49,555 nucleotides of DNA from Gammaproteobacteria bacterium (GCA_013002025.1 JABDKW010000022.1:1-49555), one strand, 5' to 3'. Shown: positions 16,206 to 25,784, counted from the stretch's first letter. Numbers and translations: made by a program. Notes: a model not told the origin generated them from the letters alone.

Positions 16206-17296
16206 GGTCGCAAACCACACACCATCCGCGCTTACAGCATCAGCATGGGATTTCGCTGGTGGAGTTGATGATATCCATGGTGATCGCTTTGGTGTTGGCC
16301 GGTGCTGTGCTGTTAACTTACAGTAGTACGCGCGCTAGTTTTACCTTTGCTGGTAATGCATCGCAGGTTCAGGAAGCAGGACGATTTGCCATTAATCACC
16401 TGGCCGAAGATATTCGGCTGGCTGGTTATTGGGGCAATAATACAAAGCCGTCAGAAGTCGTGATTCTGGATGATGTGTTGGGCAAAGATCAAGGTTGCGG
16501 TGTCGATTTCGTGGCCGATATGAACGCCGGATTTCGAGTGCTGAATGACCCTACTAACTTGCAGTTGCCTGATTGTATCGACCCGGACAACCATCTCGAC
16601 GGCTCGGACATTATCATTACCCGACATGCAGGGGCTCCTTTGGAATCTGTAAATGACATTAGGGCACGCGACCTGTACTTTAATGCCGGTGCGTTTATTG
16701 GCTATGTGTTTGCGGCAGATGCCAACGATACCATTGATGCGGCCGCGGTCTTTACTGCCAACCCACCGCCAGTGGTGTACCCCTACGAAGTCTTTATTTA
16801 TTACGTACGTAACTGCAGTGACCCGGGTGAAGTTGGTAACAACAGTAAGTGCGACGTGCCAGCCGCAGGGACGCCCGGCGACGACACCATACCGACTCTG
16901 GTACGCATGACGCAGGTTCGAAGCGGGGCCGGCGCCAATCCGCCGGGCACGTTTCGTGAAGACCCGATTGCTGAAAATATTGAGGATATGCAAGTCATCG
17001 TGGGTGAAGACACTGACGGCGACAATGCCATAGACCGATTGCGGCTGGCCGATACCGTCGTCGATTGGGACAATGTGCACAGCGCTGAGATTTCGCTCCT
17101 GGTGAAGGCGCCGGTTCCGGAAGCTGATTATCTGGAGAATGTGGATGGGCCGGTTAACCCGGTTAACGGGCAACACGGTTCCTATTCCTATGGTGGTAAA
17201 ACAGTTAACAAGAGCGACAATTTCCGACGCCGTGTTTATACCAGCACTGTTTTCTTGCGCAATGACCCGAGTGAGAACACTTATGAGTTTAACTAA
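16202..17296 (+). CDS. pilW: Type IV pilus minor pilin PilW
   Basis: 364 residues from the ATG at 16202, which overlaps the pilV stop (ATGA). This start is preferred over one at 16175 inside pilV. The leader is rather long (about 16 residues), cleaved in HQHG/ISLVELMISMVIAL with Glu5. The sequence QEAGRFAINHLAEDIRLAGYWGN is the conserved PilW helix and strand region. The globular part contains paired cysteines (DQGCG, LPDCI, VRNCSD, SKCD). PilW is part of the minor-pilin tip complex needed for pilus extension. Confidence 0.92.
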   Translation: MRSQTTHHPRLQHQHGISLVELMISMVIALVLAGAVLLTYSSTRASFTFAGNASQVQEAGRFAINHLAEDIRLAGYWGNNTKPSEVVILDDVLGKDQGCGVDFVADMNAGFRVLNDPTNLQLPDCIDPDNHLDGSDIIITRHAGAPLESVNDIRARDLYFNAGAFIGYVFAADANDTIDAAAVFTANPPPVVYPYEVFIYYVRNCSDPGEVGNNSKCDVPAAGTPGDDTIPTLVRMTQVRSGAGANPPGTFREDPIAENIEDMQVIVGEDTDGDNAIDRLRLADTVVDWDNVHSAEISLLVKAPVPEADYLENVDGPVNPVNGQHGSYSYGGKTVNKSDNFRRRVYTSTVFLRNDPSENTYEFN

Positions 17297-17924
17297 TTTC
17301 AGAAAGCCAATGACAAGACCGGTACAAAATTTCAAGAATCAGCGGGGCGCGGTGTTTGCGACCACCATTCTTGTGCTGGTGGTGCTGTTGGTGACCTCTA
17401 TTTTGGGCCTGACTGCCGTGGATAATGCCACCCTGCAGACGCGCATTGCCCGTAATGTGCAGCAAAAGCAGCTTTCCTTCCATAACGCCGAAACCGCCGC
17501 CGGTCTGGCTGAAATTGACTGGAAGCAAACGGTGGGTACCTGCTTTTTGGATCTGGCCGCCTGTACTACCGACTTTGCGCCCCCTTATGTTGGCGAAGAC
17601 ATTAAAAGCACCAACTTTTGGGCTAACAAAGACGTGGTTGAGAAAAACGGTGTTCGATACGGCTATAACGTCATTGAGCACTTTGGTAAAACCCTGGTGC
17701 CGGGTGAGGATGACCGGTTTCTTCATTTTTACCGGGTAACCAGCATTGGACAGGATCGCGTACTACAGCAAGATACAGGCGATCCTGACTCGTTTATTCA
17801 AAATCCTGATGCCTCCTCGACCAGCGCCGTGCAAACCATGATTATGGTCTGCGTGATGGACGATGGTTCACCGTGCGAGGCATCCACTGCAGCCTCAGCG
17901 TCGGCAGCCGCTGCAGGCAGCTAA
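17283..17924 (+). CDS. pilX: Type IV pilus assembly protein PilX
   Basis: 214 residues from the ATG at 17283, which overlaps pilW by 14 bases and follows GTGAGA; an ATG at 17310 would give 205 residues. The prepilin-like region is QRGAVFATTILVLVVLLVTSILGL, with Gly before the hydrophobic helix but no Glu5, as in other PilX proteins. NATLQTRIARNVQQKQLSFHNAETAAGLAE is the typical PilX N-terminal helix. It contains an alanine/serine-rich C-terminus (STAASASAAAAGS). Role: minor pilin that connects with PilY1, whose gene follows 22 bases later. Confidence 0.88.
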   Translation: MSLTNFRKPMTRPVQNFKNQRGAVFATTILVLVVLLVTSILGLTAVDNATLQTRIARNVQQKQLSFHNAETAAGLAEIDWKQTVGTCFLDLAACTTDFAPPYVGEDIKSTNFWANKDVVEKNGVRYGYNVIEHFGKTLVPGEDDRFLHFYRVTSIGQDRVLQQDTGDPDSFIQNPDASSTSAVQTMIMVCVMDDGSPCEASTAASASAAAAGS

Positions 17925-17946
17925 CATTTAATTTGGGAATGTCACT

Positions 17947-20900
17947 ATGAAATACAACAAACTTTTTGCTTGCACTCTTGGGCTGTTGATAGGCGCCTTT
18001 GGTCAGGCCCATGCCTTTTTTGAAGTTGACCTGACGGATATCCAATATGCCGTGGTTGGTAAACCAGCAGTCAATCGAACTAATGTTGGCATCGCTGGGG
18101 GGGTGGTGTACGAGACACGCTTTAACAGCGCTACGTTGCAGGGCGACTTAATTGCCAGAGCAATAGATGTGAATGGCAACACCAGCAATGATGTGTTTGA
18201 TGAGCTTGGCTTGCTGCAAGCGGATGGCGCGGAATGGCGAGCTTCGCGAGTAATGCGCGACCGTGACCCGAACACGCGTAATATATTTGTGGCGGAATTA
18301 TTGAATCCAGCGTCAGACACAGACGGCAGCTTGACGCCCAAGGTGTTTCGCTGGAATGCGATTTCAGCCCATACCAAAAGCCTAATTGACCCCGCCGCTG
18401 CTAATCCGCCCGATAATGAACCGGCTCTAACAGAGAGTGCGGTATTGAACTGGTTGCGCGGCGCTCAAACCAACGAAGGCTTGGGTGCCGGCTTGTTCCG
18501 AGAGCGAACCGCCCTGTGGCAAAATGATGCGGCGGGCAACCCAACGTCCTACCACAACAAGATTGGCCCGGTTGTGCGCTCTGCACCGGCCTATGTAGGG
18601 CCGCCCAATGAGTTCTACAGCGAGAATGATTATTTCGCCTTTCGTCAGGCTAATCGCAATCGTAAACCCATGGTCTACGTTGGCGCGAATGACGGGATGA
18701 TGCATGGCTTTATCGCCACCACGGGTGAAGCCGATTCCGGCAAGGAAGTGTTTGGTTTTGTACCGGCCGCAGTCCTGCACAAACTCGCAGGCCACACCAG
18801 CCGCGATGCCAGCGAGCCTGTGTTCACCGTAGATGGCTCGCCCATCGTTGAAGATGCTTACGGGCCCTTTCCGGCCTGTGGAACAGGTAGTTGCTGGCGG
18901 TCAATTCTGGTGTCGGGCCTAAATGGTGGTGGGCGCAGTGTGTTTGCGCTAGATGTCACAGACCCGGTCAGCGACATTACCGGAGAAACGCAAGCTAATG
19001 CGAATAAATTGTTTTTGTGGGAGCATGGTGCCATAGATGTGAACGGCGACGGCAACCCCAAAGATGCGAACCGCGGCGAAAACCCAAGATTAGGTTACAC
19101 GTTCAGCCAACCGATTATCGCGCAGCTCAATAACGGCGTATGGGCGGCAATCTACGGCAACGGCTATGGCGCTAAAGATGGCAATACTCTCAACAAAGGG
19201 GCCTGGCTATTTATACGCAACCTCGCCACCGGCGACGAAATAGCAACGATTGGGCTTTATCACAAAGACCAGGACGACCATGACCCCAATGGTCTGTCAT
19301 CAGTACGAGCCTGGGATGAAAATTTTGATGGACGGGTGGATTACGTTTATGCGGGAGACTTAAACGGCAACCTGTGGAAGGTGGACCTTACATCAACTGA
19401 CCCAAGTAACTTTGAACCCGCTTTCGATGACCCACGCAATACGGGTTTCTACCATCCGCTGATTCAGGTGGGTGACACCTATAATCCAAATCTAAATGGA
19501 TCAATTACCACCACGCCGGCGGTTACGGTGCATCCCGATGGCGGCGTTATGGTTTATTTTGGCTCAGGCATTAACGTGGGCGCGAATCACTTATTTCCGC
19601 TAGGTGACAAAAGCGTGTTTGGCATCCGCGATGCGAATCCGAATGCGCCCGCCGATCTCAAACCTCCGTACGGGTATTACCCACAATACACTTCTAACAC
19701 GCGCAAGTCAGATAGAGCCAAGCAATTCACCCTCACCCAACACACATTGGGGTTGGAGACCGTACCCCCGCCAGCGCCGCCCGCTGAGGGTGGCGATCCC
19801 GAACCCAACGTGCCAGTCTTGAGAGGTATAAAATCAACCACCGAATCTACCGATGGGGTTGGCTGGGAAATCAAGTTGCAGGACTATGACAGTCATCCTT
19901 CGGCAATCAACACCAACGAGCAGTTGCTCACCGACATTCGCGTATCAGGTGGTCGTGTACAGTTTATCAGCACGCAAAATCGTGACGGTGAAAATCCATT
20001 TAACTGGATGAATATTGTCGATTTCCGTACCGGAGCGGCACCTGCGACACCTCTGTTTGACAGCAACCTGGACGGCAGTGTTACCGAAGCGGACCGCATC
20101 GATATTGTTGACGGTGGCCCTACTGATGTGGTTCCTGTGAGTGGTGCCATGGGTGTAGGCGTGCCCTCAACACCTAGCATTGTTACGGTGGTGAATAATA
20201 ATCGAGCCTTCATCGTTAATCTTGGCATTGAGATTTTTGGCATATTCAGTTCGCCATTTACGGATGGCGGCCTGGCCGGCGGCCACTTTGACGAGGATGA
20301 AGCGTTTCTTCCGCGGGATGTTTACAAAGATGAAAATGGCAATGTAGTCCCCATAGACTGGGACAACCCGCCGTTTTATCAAGATTTATTTAAAAGTGTC
20401 AAACACACGCATGAATACGATGACAAGCTGGACGTAAATGGGGTAAACCTGCTTAGACAAGTCGACCAAAATGCTGAACCGCCTGAAACCGATCGCCCGC
20501 CGCCAGGGCAGGCACCCAACGTAGAGACGACTGATGGGATACTGGATGGCTATACCTCACTTCAGGGTGGCGCCTGGAAAGTAAGGTTGGATAACGACGG
20601 CAATATCTTGTTAGATAATAATGGTAACCCGCAACTGAGGGATGGCGAGTTCGAAGATGACGCGGGAAATCCAATTTCCGAGAATACCGTGGCGATTATT
20701 GAGTTGCTCAACCCGCACTCGGTGGACCATTCTGTATGGGCGCAAGAGCGTTTTGAGGCCGGAGTGTCGGGCAATAATCATGTCGCCCAGCCAGCGCGGG
20801 TTTACTTTGCATGTGATGACCCGACCTATATGTTACCGGACCCCAATGGGCCGGATGCTGCGTTCGTCCCGGGTGGCACAACTGTTTCGGGACCTAGCGG

Positions 20901-21600
20901 CGGGCCGGTCACTAACGAAACCGGCACCGGCTTTGCCGGGGGCTGGAGCGCACCGGACTTTTTTGATATGCCGGAGCAATATCGTACCTGCACCATTAAG
21001 AACATGACGGCACTGATGGTGCGCTACAACGACATTAATGCTATGCGGGCAACCAGCCCGGGTTGTGTGAAAGGCGTAAACCAACCGGGACCGATATTGC
21101 CGCCCGATCAGGTCGACCCGATCACCGGTGCTGTGACCAAACCGGTTGATCACCTTGGCAATGAGTTACGCCAGAATAGCCGTGAACGGGATGGCGCCTT
21201 TACAGTACGCGCCTTTCAAAGAGTCAATGGTGTAAAGAAAGTCTTTTATGAAAACTGGAATTACGAACACTTTAAAGAGGGCCCTACCGGGTGCACTAAA
21301 ATAAACGAAGGTGGGCGTAAAAATCGTAAACTTCCGGATAGCAGTGCCAATGAGGATCCGTGCCGAGGTAAGACCGGTGAAAAACTCATCAAATGTCGTA
21401 ATAAAAACCCGGGCTCCGGCCAAAGTACCGGCGGTAGCGGCAAGATTCAATTTGCCGGTGAGGGCGGCTTCGCGCTATTTGTGGGCACTCCCGCTCTGGC
21501 ACTTGACCCCTATGCCGGAGCCACACCGGAAGGACCACCGATTGTTTCTCCGCAGATTCCAGCGCGCCGTGTTAACTGGCGCGAGGTGTTGACCGAGTAA
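17947..21600 (+). CDS. pilY1: PilY1-like type IV pilus tip protein, short N-terminal form
   Basis: 1217 residues with a signal peptide (MKYNKL, hydrophobic core, QAHA cleavage). The PilC/PilY1 beta-propeller is clear: RFNSATLQGDLIA, RSAPAYVGPPNEFY, MVYVGANDGMMHGF, LVSGLNGGGRSVFALDVTDP, WAAIYGNGYG and the calcium-site strand DENFDGRVDYVYAGDLNGN (from Asp457). GVGWEIKLQDYD and the final RRVNWREVLTE also belong to the family. The propeller begins almost directly after the signal peptide, so the several-hundred-residue N-terminal part that carries the VWA-like domain in Pseudomonas PilY1 is missing. The second half instead has long low-complexity, Pro/Gly/Asn-rich inserts (about residues 790-1180). 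PilY1 proteins act in pilus extension and surface adhesion or sensing. Confidence 0.9.
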   Translation: MKYNKLFACTLGLLIGAFGQAHAFFEVDLTDIQYAVVGKPAVNRTNVGIAGGVVYETRFNSATLQGDLIARAIDVNGNTSNDVFDELGLLQADGAEWRASRVMRDRDPNTRNIFVAELLNPASDTDGSLTPKVFRWNAISAHTKSLIDPAAANPPDNEPALTESAVLNWLRGAQTNEGLGAGLFRERTALWQNDAAGNPTSYHNKIGPVVRSAPAYVGPPNEFYSENDYFAFRQANRNRKPMVYVGANDGMMHGFIATTGEADSGKEVFGFVPAAVLHKLAGHTSRDASEPVFTVDGSPIVEDAYGPFPACGTGSCWRSILVSGLNGGGRSVFALDVTDPVSDITGETQANANKLFLWEHGAIDVNGDGNPKDANRGENPRLGYTFSQPIIAQLNNGVWAAIYGNGYGAKDGNTLNKGAWLFIRNLATGDEIATIGLYHKDQDDHDPNGLSSVRAWDENFDGRVDYVYAGDLNGNLWKVDLTSTDPSNFEPAFDDPRNTGFYHPLIQVGDTYNPNLNGSITTTPAVTVHPDGGVMVYFGSGINVGANHLFPLGDKSVFGIRDANPNAPADLKPPYGYYPQYTSNTRKSDRAKQFTLTQHTLGLETVPPPAPPAEGGDPEPNVPVLRGIKSTTESTDGVGWEIKLQDYDSHPSAINTNEQLLTDIRVSGGRVQFISTQNRDGENPFNWMNIVDFRTGAAPATPLFDSNLDGSVTEADRIDIVDGGPTDVVPVSGAMGVGVPSTPSIVTVVNNNRAFIVNLGIEIFGIFSSPFTDGGLAGGHFDEDEAFLPRDVYKDENGNVVPIDWDNPPFYQDLFKSVKHTHEYDDKLDVNGVNLLRQVDQNAEPPETDRPPPGQAPNVETTDGILDGYTSLQGGAWKVRLDNDGNILLDNNGNPQLRDGEFEDDAGNPISENTVAIIELLNPHSVDHSVWAQERFEAGVSGNNHVAQPARVYFACDDPTYMLPDPNGPDAAFVPGGTTVSGPSGGPVTNETGTGFAGGWSAPDFFDMPEQYRTCTIKNMTALMVRYNDINAMRATSPGCVKGVNQPGPILPPDQVDPITGAVTKPVDHLGNELRQNSRERDGAFTVRAFQRVNGVKKVFYENWNYEHFKEGPTGCTKINEGGRKNRKLPDSSANEDPCRGKTGEKLIKCRNKNPGSGQSTGGSGKIQFAGEGGFALFVGTPALALDPYAGATPEGPPIVSPQIPARRVNWREVLTE

Positions 21601-21623
21601 CATGTCTCTAAATCGACAATACT

Positions 21624-22076
21624 ATGACAATTATGATTAAACGAAGTCCCGCGGGCGGGTTTAGCCTGATCGAGCTGATGGTTGCCCTCGCTGTGGTTGC
21701 GGTAATTGCAGCGGTTGCGATGCCAAACTACACCGAGTTTGTGAAGCGTAGTAACCGCAGTGAGGGAACCCGGGCATTGATTGTGTTGGCCAACGCTCAG
21801 GAGCAACACTATATGGCGAACCAAACCTACGCCAGCGCAATTGGCAATCTACCGGTTCAACCACTAACAGAGAATAATCATTATTTATTGTCGGTTGTAG
21901 CCGGTAACGGGTTGGCCTTCGTGTTGCAGGCTGACCCTAATGGTGCAGGGACTGGGGATTCGCTCACTGATGACGGCAAGCTGAGGATTTCATCAACTGG
22001 CGTTCAACAGTGGGATTGTGAGAATGACAACAGCTGGGCCTGTGACTGGGAAGACGCGGCCAGAAAAGGCTCGTAA
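21624..22076 (+). CDS. pilE: Type IV pilin PilE
   Basis: 150 residues. Cleavage in PAGG/FSLIELMVALAVVAVIAAVAMPNY, a classic type IVa prepilin with Phe1 and Glu5. The helix continues to TEFVKRSNRSEGTRALIVLANAQEQHYMANQTYA, typical of PilE-type minor pilins. Two cysteines near the end (WDCENDNSWACDW) would form the D-region disulfide. The start is ATG 21624 or the internal ATG 21633; the first is kept. It is the last gene of the operon, with a terminator 22 bases beyond. Confidence 0.93.
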   Translation: MTIMIKRSPAGGFSLIELMVALAVVAVIAAVAMPNYTEFVKRSNRSEGTRALIVLANAQEQHYMANQTYASAIGNLPVQPLTENNHYLLSVVAGNGLAFVLQADPNGAGTGDSLTDDGKLRISSTGVQQWDCENDNSWACDWEDAARKGS

Positions 22077-22098
22077 CCCTGGCTAGCAGATAATCTAG

Positions 22099-22131
22099 GG
22101 CGACCCGTGCTTCGGCATTGGTCGCCGTTTT
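22099..22131 (+). terminator. Terminator of the minor pilin operon
   Basis: GGCGACC (22099-22105) and GGTCGCC (22120-22126) form a 7-bp stem. The loop contains an inner TGC-TTCG-GCA hairpin, and GTTTTT follows. Position right after pilE fits the end of the fimT-pilE transcript. Confidence 0.8.
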
Positions 22132-22302
22132 TATGTCTGGCCCGGCTTGAGCTTCGCTGCCTGGAGCACGAAGACAATTGACCGACGAGTTGATATATTG
22201 CGTGACTAATGACAAATCGCTTGATTTAACCCACTCAAAGCAGCGTCGCCCAATGAAAAACTTGTTGAACGTTACCAACTTAATTCTTGCCGGGGCGTAA
22301 TT

Positions 22303-22872
22303 GTGTCAGGGAATGCAGATTTTGAGTTAGTTAGAAATTGTCTTCGCGGCGACCAGTCTGCCTTGGCGGAACTGGTTAACCGACACCAAAAACCGGTGTT
22401 TAATGCGGCCTTTCGCCTGCTGGGTAATCGTGAAGATGCCGCCGACGCTACTCAGACAACATTCCTTAAAGTGTTCGAGCATTTAGACGACTTTAACCCT
22501 AAATATAAGTTGTTCAGTTGGGTGTATCGAATTGCCATTAACGAGTCTCTTGGTCAGTTGCGGCGGCGAAAACCGCAAGAGGAGTTGGCCGACACGCTGG
22601 TTAGTAGCGGCCACAGCCCGGAGCAGCAGTGCGAGAGCAACGATTTAAGCGCGACGGTGCAGGCCAGCATGATGCAGCTCAGCGACGAGTACCGCACTGT
22701 GGTGGTAATGAAGCATTTCTCGGGGTTTAGTTACCGAGAGATCAGTGAAGTATTGGATATACCTGAAAAAACAGTCAAGTCTCGCCTTTATTCGGCGCGA
22801 CAAATATTGAAACAGAGCTTGCAACAGAGCGATTACGCACCCTACAGCGAGCCGACCGGAGACCCAACATGA
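22303..22872 (+). CDS. ECF sigma-70 factor, RpoE-like
   Basis: 189 residues from a GTG at 22303 behind CGGGGCG. Region 2 is visible in FNAAFRLLGNREDAADATQTTFLKVFEHLDDF and KLFSWVYRIAINESLGQLRRRK. Region 4 is QLSDEYRTVVVMKHFSGFSYREISEVLDIPEKTVKSRLYSARQILKQSL, the HTH that reads the -35 element. Length and domain set are those of an extracytoplasmic-function factor. The stop overlaps the ATG of the next gene (ATGA), the usual layout for a sigma/anti-sigma pair. The signal and regulon are unknown; no clear autoregulated promoter was seen. Confidence 0.9.
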   Translation: MSGNADFELVRNCLRGDQSALAELVNRHQKPVFNAAFRLLGNREDAADATQTTFLKVFEHLDDFNPKYKLFSWVYRIAINESLGQLRRRKPQEELADTLVSSGHSPEQQCESNDLSATVQASMMQLSDEYRTVVVMKHFSGFSYREISEVLDIPEKTVKSRLYSARQILKQSLQQSDYAPYSEPTGDPT

Positions 22873-23594
22873 CAACACAGGAAACCAACACCGGCGCTTG
22901 CCCGGCCATAGATATGGCCATAGTGGAACTAATTCAACGTGCGGCGGATCAAGAACTATCTCGCGCTGAGAATCGAAAGCTGCGTCGTGCTCTGGCGGAG
23001 TCTGCCGAGGCGCGTGCTCTGCACGCTGAACTCACCGGTGTCGTCAGTTGGCTGGAATCAGCGCCTCAGGAAGAACTGCCCGAAGGCTTGAATCAGCGAC
23101 TTATGGCTCAGGCAATCGCCATGCTACCCCCGCAACAAACGGCTTCCTCCGGTTGGGATTGGCGGTCATGGCTGGTCTGGCCCACCAATGGCCTGCAAAG
23201 AGGAGCTTATGCGTTTACGCTGGTAGCCGTAATCACCATGACGATGCTCCAGTTTGGCGCCGACAATATTGATGAACTAACCGGGGATCTGGTGTTGAGC
23301 CGAGTGGAAAGCGGCGTGCAACTCGCTATTGATATGCCAGCCGACGAGCAGAGTGAATTACGCATTCAGTTGCCGGCGGATCTTGCTTATAAAGGGAATG
23401 GTGATGGCGTAACCGTGAACGGGCAAAATGTTGTTATCGATGGTGCCGAACGCATAGAGCACACGCTGAATTTAACGGAAACTGACACAGAAACGGAAAC
23501 CCATGATTACAAACCCATCATCGTTGAAATGTGGACGCTGGGAAAATTTCATGGCTCGCAGGAACTGGAGCGCCCCGAAAGCAAGCGCAAATAG
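22869..23594 (+). CDS. Probable membrane-bound anti-sigma factor
   Basis: 241 residues, one predicted membrane helix (about residues 114-131, AYAFTLVAVITMTMLQFG). The cytoplasmic N-terminal part has AVVELIQ-like helices and DQELSRAENRKLRRALAESAEARALHAEL, the helical pattern of anti-sigma domains. The HxxxCxxC zinc motif of the ZAS class is absent, so it is of a non-zinc type. The periplasmic C-terminal part is unrecognised and rich in Asp/Glu. Function is inferred mainly from the ATGA coupling with the sigma gene and the one-helix topology. Confidence 0.72.
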   Translation: MTTQETNTGACPAIDMAIVELIQRAADQELSRAENRKLRRALAESAEARALHAELTGVVSWLESAPQEELPEGLNQRLMAQAIAMLPPQQTASSGWDWRSWLVWPTNGLQRGAYAFTLVAVITMTMLQFGADNIDELTGDLVLSRVESGVQLAIDMPADEQSELRIQLPADLAYKGNGDGVTVNGQNVVIDGAERIEHTLNLTETDTETETHDYKPIIVEMWTLGKFHGSQELERPESKRK

Positions 23595-23789
23595 ATTGCC
23601 GGGTTTAGACTTGCGCGAGCCTGGTAGCGATTCATTCGCGCGGATCGGCCGCCAACTTTGTTATCGATCCTAATCACGGAACCAATCATCAACGCCTCTT
23701 AAGAGCGCTATCAACTCGCCGAAAAAATTACAGCTGGGGGCTGCCATTAGTGCTAAAACAGCGCTACGATAGTGGTGATAATCGTGCCC

Positions 23790-24530
23790 ATGCCCTCATT
23801 TAAATCCATCATTGAAGATAATAATTCCCGCAGTGGGCGGGTGTTTGATCTGGGTATTCAGTTTTTGATCGTTGTGTCCCTGGTCAGCTTTTCACTGGAG
23901 ACGCTGCCTAACTTAAGCGCCGAGTGGCGCGCACTGCTGTCGCACATGGAAATCTTTTGTGTCGCAATTTTCACCTTTGAATACCTCGCTCGAATTTGGG
24001 TGGCGGATAGCAAGCCACGCTTTATTTTTTCCTTTTTTGGCATTGTCGATCTGTTGGCGATACTGCCGTTTTATCTGGCCACCAGCATGGATTTGCGTTC
24101 GCTGCGTGCCTTTCGACTGCTGAGATTGATACGAATTCTCAAACTGGCTCGCTACAGCGCCGCCGCACAACGCTTTCATCGGGCATTCTTACTGGCCCGA
24201 GAAGAGTTGATCTTATTTATGATCACCGCGTTGATTATTCTGTACCTAACCGGTGTGGGAATTTACTATTTTGAGAACGCGGCACAGCCGCAAGCATTTA
24301 AAAGTGTATTTCACAGCCTATGGTGGTCAGTGGCAACGCTCACTGCCGTTGGCTATGGCGACGTATATCCGATCACTGCGGGCGGCAAATTTTTCACGTC
24401 AATTATTCTCCTTATCGGTCTGGGCATTGTTTCAGTGCCAGCCGCGATTATGGCCTCTGCGCTGTCCAAGGCCAAAGAGATCCAAAAAGAAGAGGACGCA
24501 CAGGCCAACGCCGGGCAACAGACAGACTGA
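23790..24530 (+). CDS. Voltage-gated-type potassium channel subunit
   Basis: About 246 residues from the ATG at 23790; a GTG at 23772 would add six residues. Six hydrophobic helices are visible, with an S4-like segment carrying regularly spaced arginines (RSLRAFRLLRLIRILKLARY) and a pore loop with the potassium selectivity filter TAVGYGD (about residues 185-191). This is the Kv-like one-subunit bacterial channel, working as a tetramer in the inner membrane. The C-terminal tail is short and charged (SKAKEIQKEEDAQANAGQQ) with no RCK or cyclic-nucleotide domain. No partner gene is adjacent. Confidence 0.92.
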   Translation: MPSFKSIIEDNNSRSGRVFDLGIQFLIVVSLVSFSLETLPNLSAEWRALLSHMEIFCVAIFTFEYLARIWVADSKPRFIFSFFGIVDLLAILPFYLATSMDLRSLRAFRLLRLIRILKLARYSAAAQRFHRAFLLAREELILFMITALIILYLTGVGIYYFENAAQPQAFKSVFHSLWWSVATLTAVGYGDVYPITAGGKFFTSIILLIGLGIVSVPAAIMASALSKAKEIQKEEDAQANAGQQTD

Positions 24531-24665
24531 CCAGCCTGGAAGTGCGAAGCTAGTCAAGTTGACCAGCGCGCGCAAGAAAACAGCCCAGAATCACCCGCGC
24601 AGGTGACGCGGCGCGCTGCAAAGGATGGCAGCATTAAGTCTGAGCCAATTTATTGGAGCAGACAG

Positions 24666-24863
24666 ATGATTCTCAGTAAAAAAGACCTGAAAACGATTCG
24701 CGCAATACCGCGCGGTGACGTGTTTCTGGCAGCCTTAATCAAGCGCTTCGGGCCACAGGAAGTGGCCGACAATTTAACGAACGATGTAACGGACAAGTTA
24801 ACCGACAATGCAGCCAAGCCAGCCGATGCAGATCGCCTGCGCTGCACTCCACCAAAACCATAA
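24666..24863 (+). CDS. Small hypothetical protein (65 residues)
   Basis: ATG at 24666 with TTGGAG eight bases upstream. The N-terminal part (ILSKKDLKTIRAIPRGDVFLAALIKRFG) looks like an amphipathic helical domain; the C-terminal part is Asp/Asn/Thr-rich, then proline-rich. I do not recognise the family. The good ribosome-binding site and a candidate hairpin beyond the stop (GCCTC/GAGGC, 24917-24932) support a real short gene. Confidence 0.5.
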   Translation: MILSKKDLKTIRAIPRGDVFLAALIKRFGPQEVADNLTNDVTDKLTDNAAKPADADRLRCTPPKP

Positions 24864-25025
24864 CAACCAAGACGTAAGCACCAGAGCAAAGACAACCGTC
24901 TTAAAGAGGGGTATACGCCTCATGGATGAGGCAGTATTTTACCGCTTGCCGGGCGGTCACTGAAGCTTTGACACGCGGTCGCGCAGTTTTAGATTAATTG
25001 CTTGGACACCACGCGCTGTCGCTGT

Positions 25026-25577
25026 TCATAATACGGGCGGTTTGGAACCCGCGCCCGGGGCGGTTAAGCCGGGTTGATCGCACAAGATGAAATAGCCCTT
25101 CCGAGTGGCGCGATAATCAAATTGCTGTCCCCGATATTCGAGGATCACCCGATAGCCCGGCACCTGCGCCTGTGTGTAAATCTGACCAGGTTTGGGACAT
25201 CCTAGTGAACCGTCATTGAATACGATGTCTGCAGCGCTCTGCACGGTGACTTCATCGCGCTGCGCACCATTGCTGCTCATCAAGGAATCAATAATCATAT
25301 CGAGCAGCTTGTCGGGTACTTCGCCACTTACCATGGCTGCTGATTGTTCGGTGGCCACCGCCACCGACTCTATCGACGTTATTTTATTGGTTTGCTCGCC
25401 AGCCAATTTTTCACGCAGGGCGCGCCGCTCGTCCAGACTTTGGGGGGCGGTCGCACTGTTCCCGTCCTGTGTGGTTGATTTTGCAGCGGGATCGGTGGTC
25501 GGCATGTCTTCCTCATCACATGCCGCAAGCAACAGGCTGAGTAAGCAGGCCAATACGGGCAGATAGTTTAATTTCAT
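25026..25577 (-). CDS. Putative lipoprotein with conserved GCPKPGQ motif
   Basis: 183 residues from the ATG at 25577, chosen because GAGG lies seven bases upstream and the N-terminus is then a clean lipoprotein signal (MKLNYLPVLACLLSLLLAAC, lipidated Cys20). A longer start at 25649 would add 24 residues of non-signal sequence. A disordered Thr/Ser/Asp-rich linker is followed by a helix-rich centre and a C-terminal domain with SLGCPKPGQIYTQ, GYRVILEYRGQQFDYR and GYFILCDQP. The two cysteines of that domain may pair. It is probably a periplasmic or outer-membrane-anchored protein of unknown role. Confidence 0.7.
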   Translation of the reverse strand: MKLNYLPVLACLLSLLLAACDEEDMPTTDPAAKSTTQDGNSATAPQSLDERRALREKLAGEQTNKITSIESVAVATEQSAAMVSGEVPDKLLDMIIDSLMSSNGAQRDEVTVQSAADIVFNDGSLGCPKPGQIYTQAQVPGYRVILEYRGQQFDYRATRKGYFILCDQPGLTAPGAGSKPPVL

Positions 25578-25784
25578 AATGGTCCTCGCGCGGTCGCGGG
25601 TACGGCTTCCCCGATAATGAGGCAATATAATGGGCTTAATCAATCCCACTTGCTGCTTGAATGAACGAATTGTCAGGTGTGACTCGCAAGAGTGCCCCGC
25701 GCCGCGGTTTTCTTCCAGTTATGGCTGTGTTTCAATGACCCAATATAACCGAGTAGTAACTTTGTCTTGCTGATTTACAAGTAA

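Noticed and set aside
16451-17335. 294-codon minus-strand ORF over pilW
   Set aside because: Shadow of pilW, which has a proper prepilin signal and operon context.
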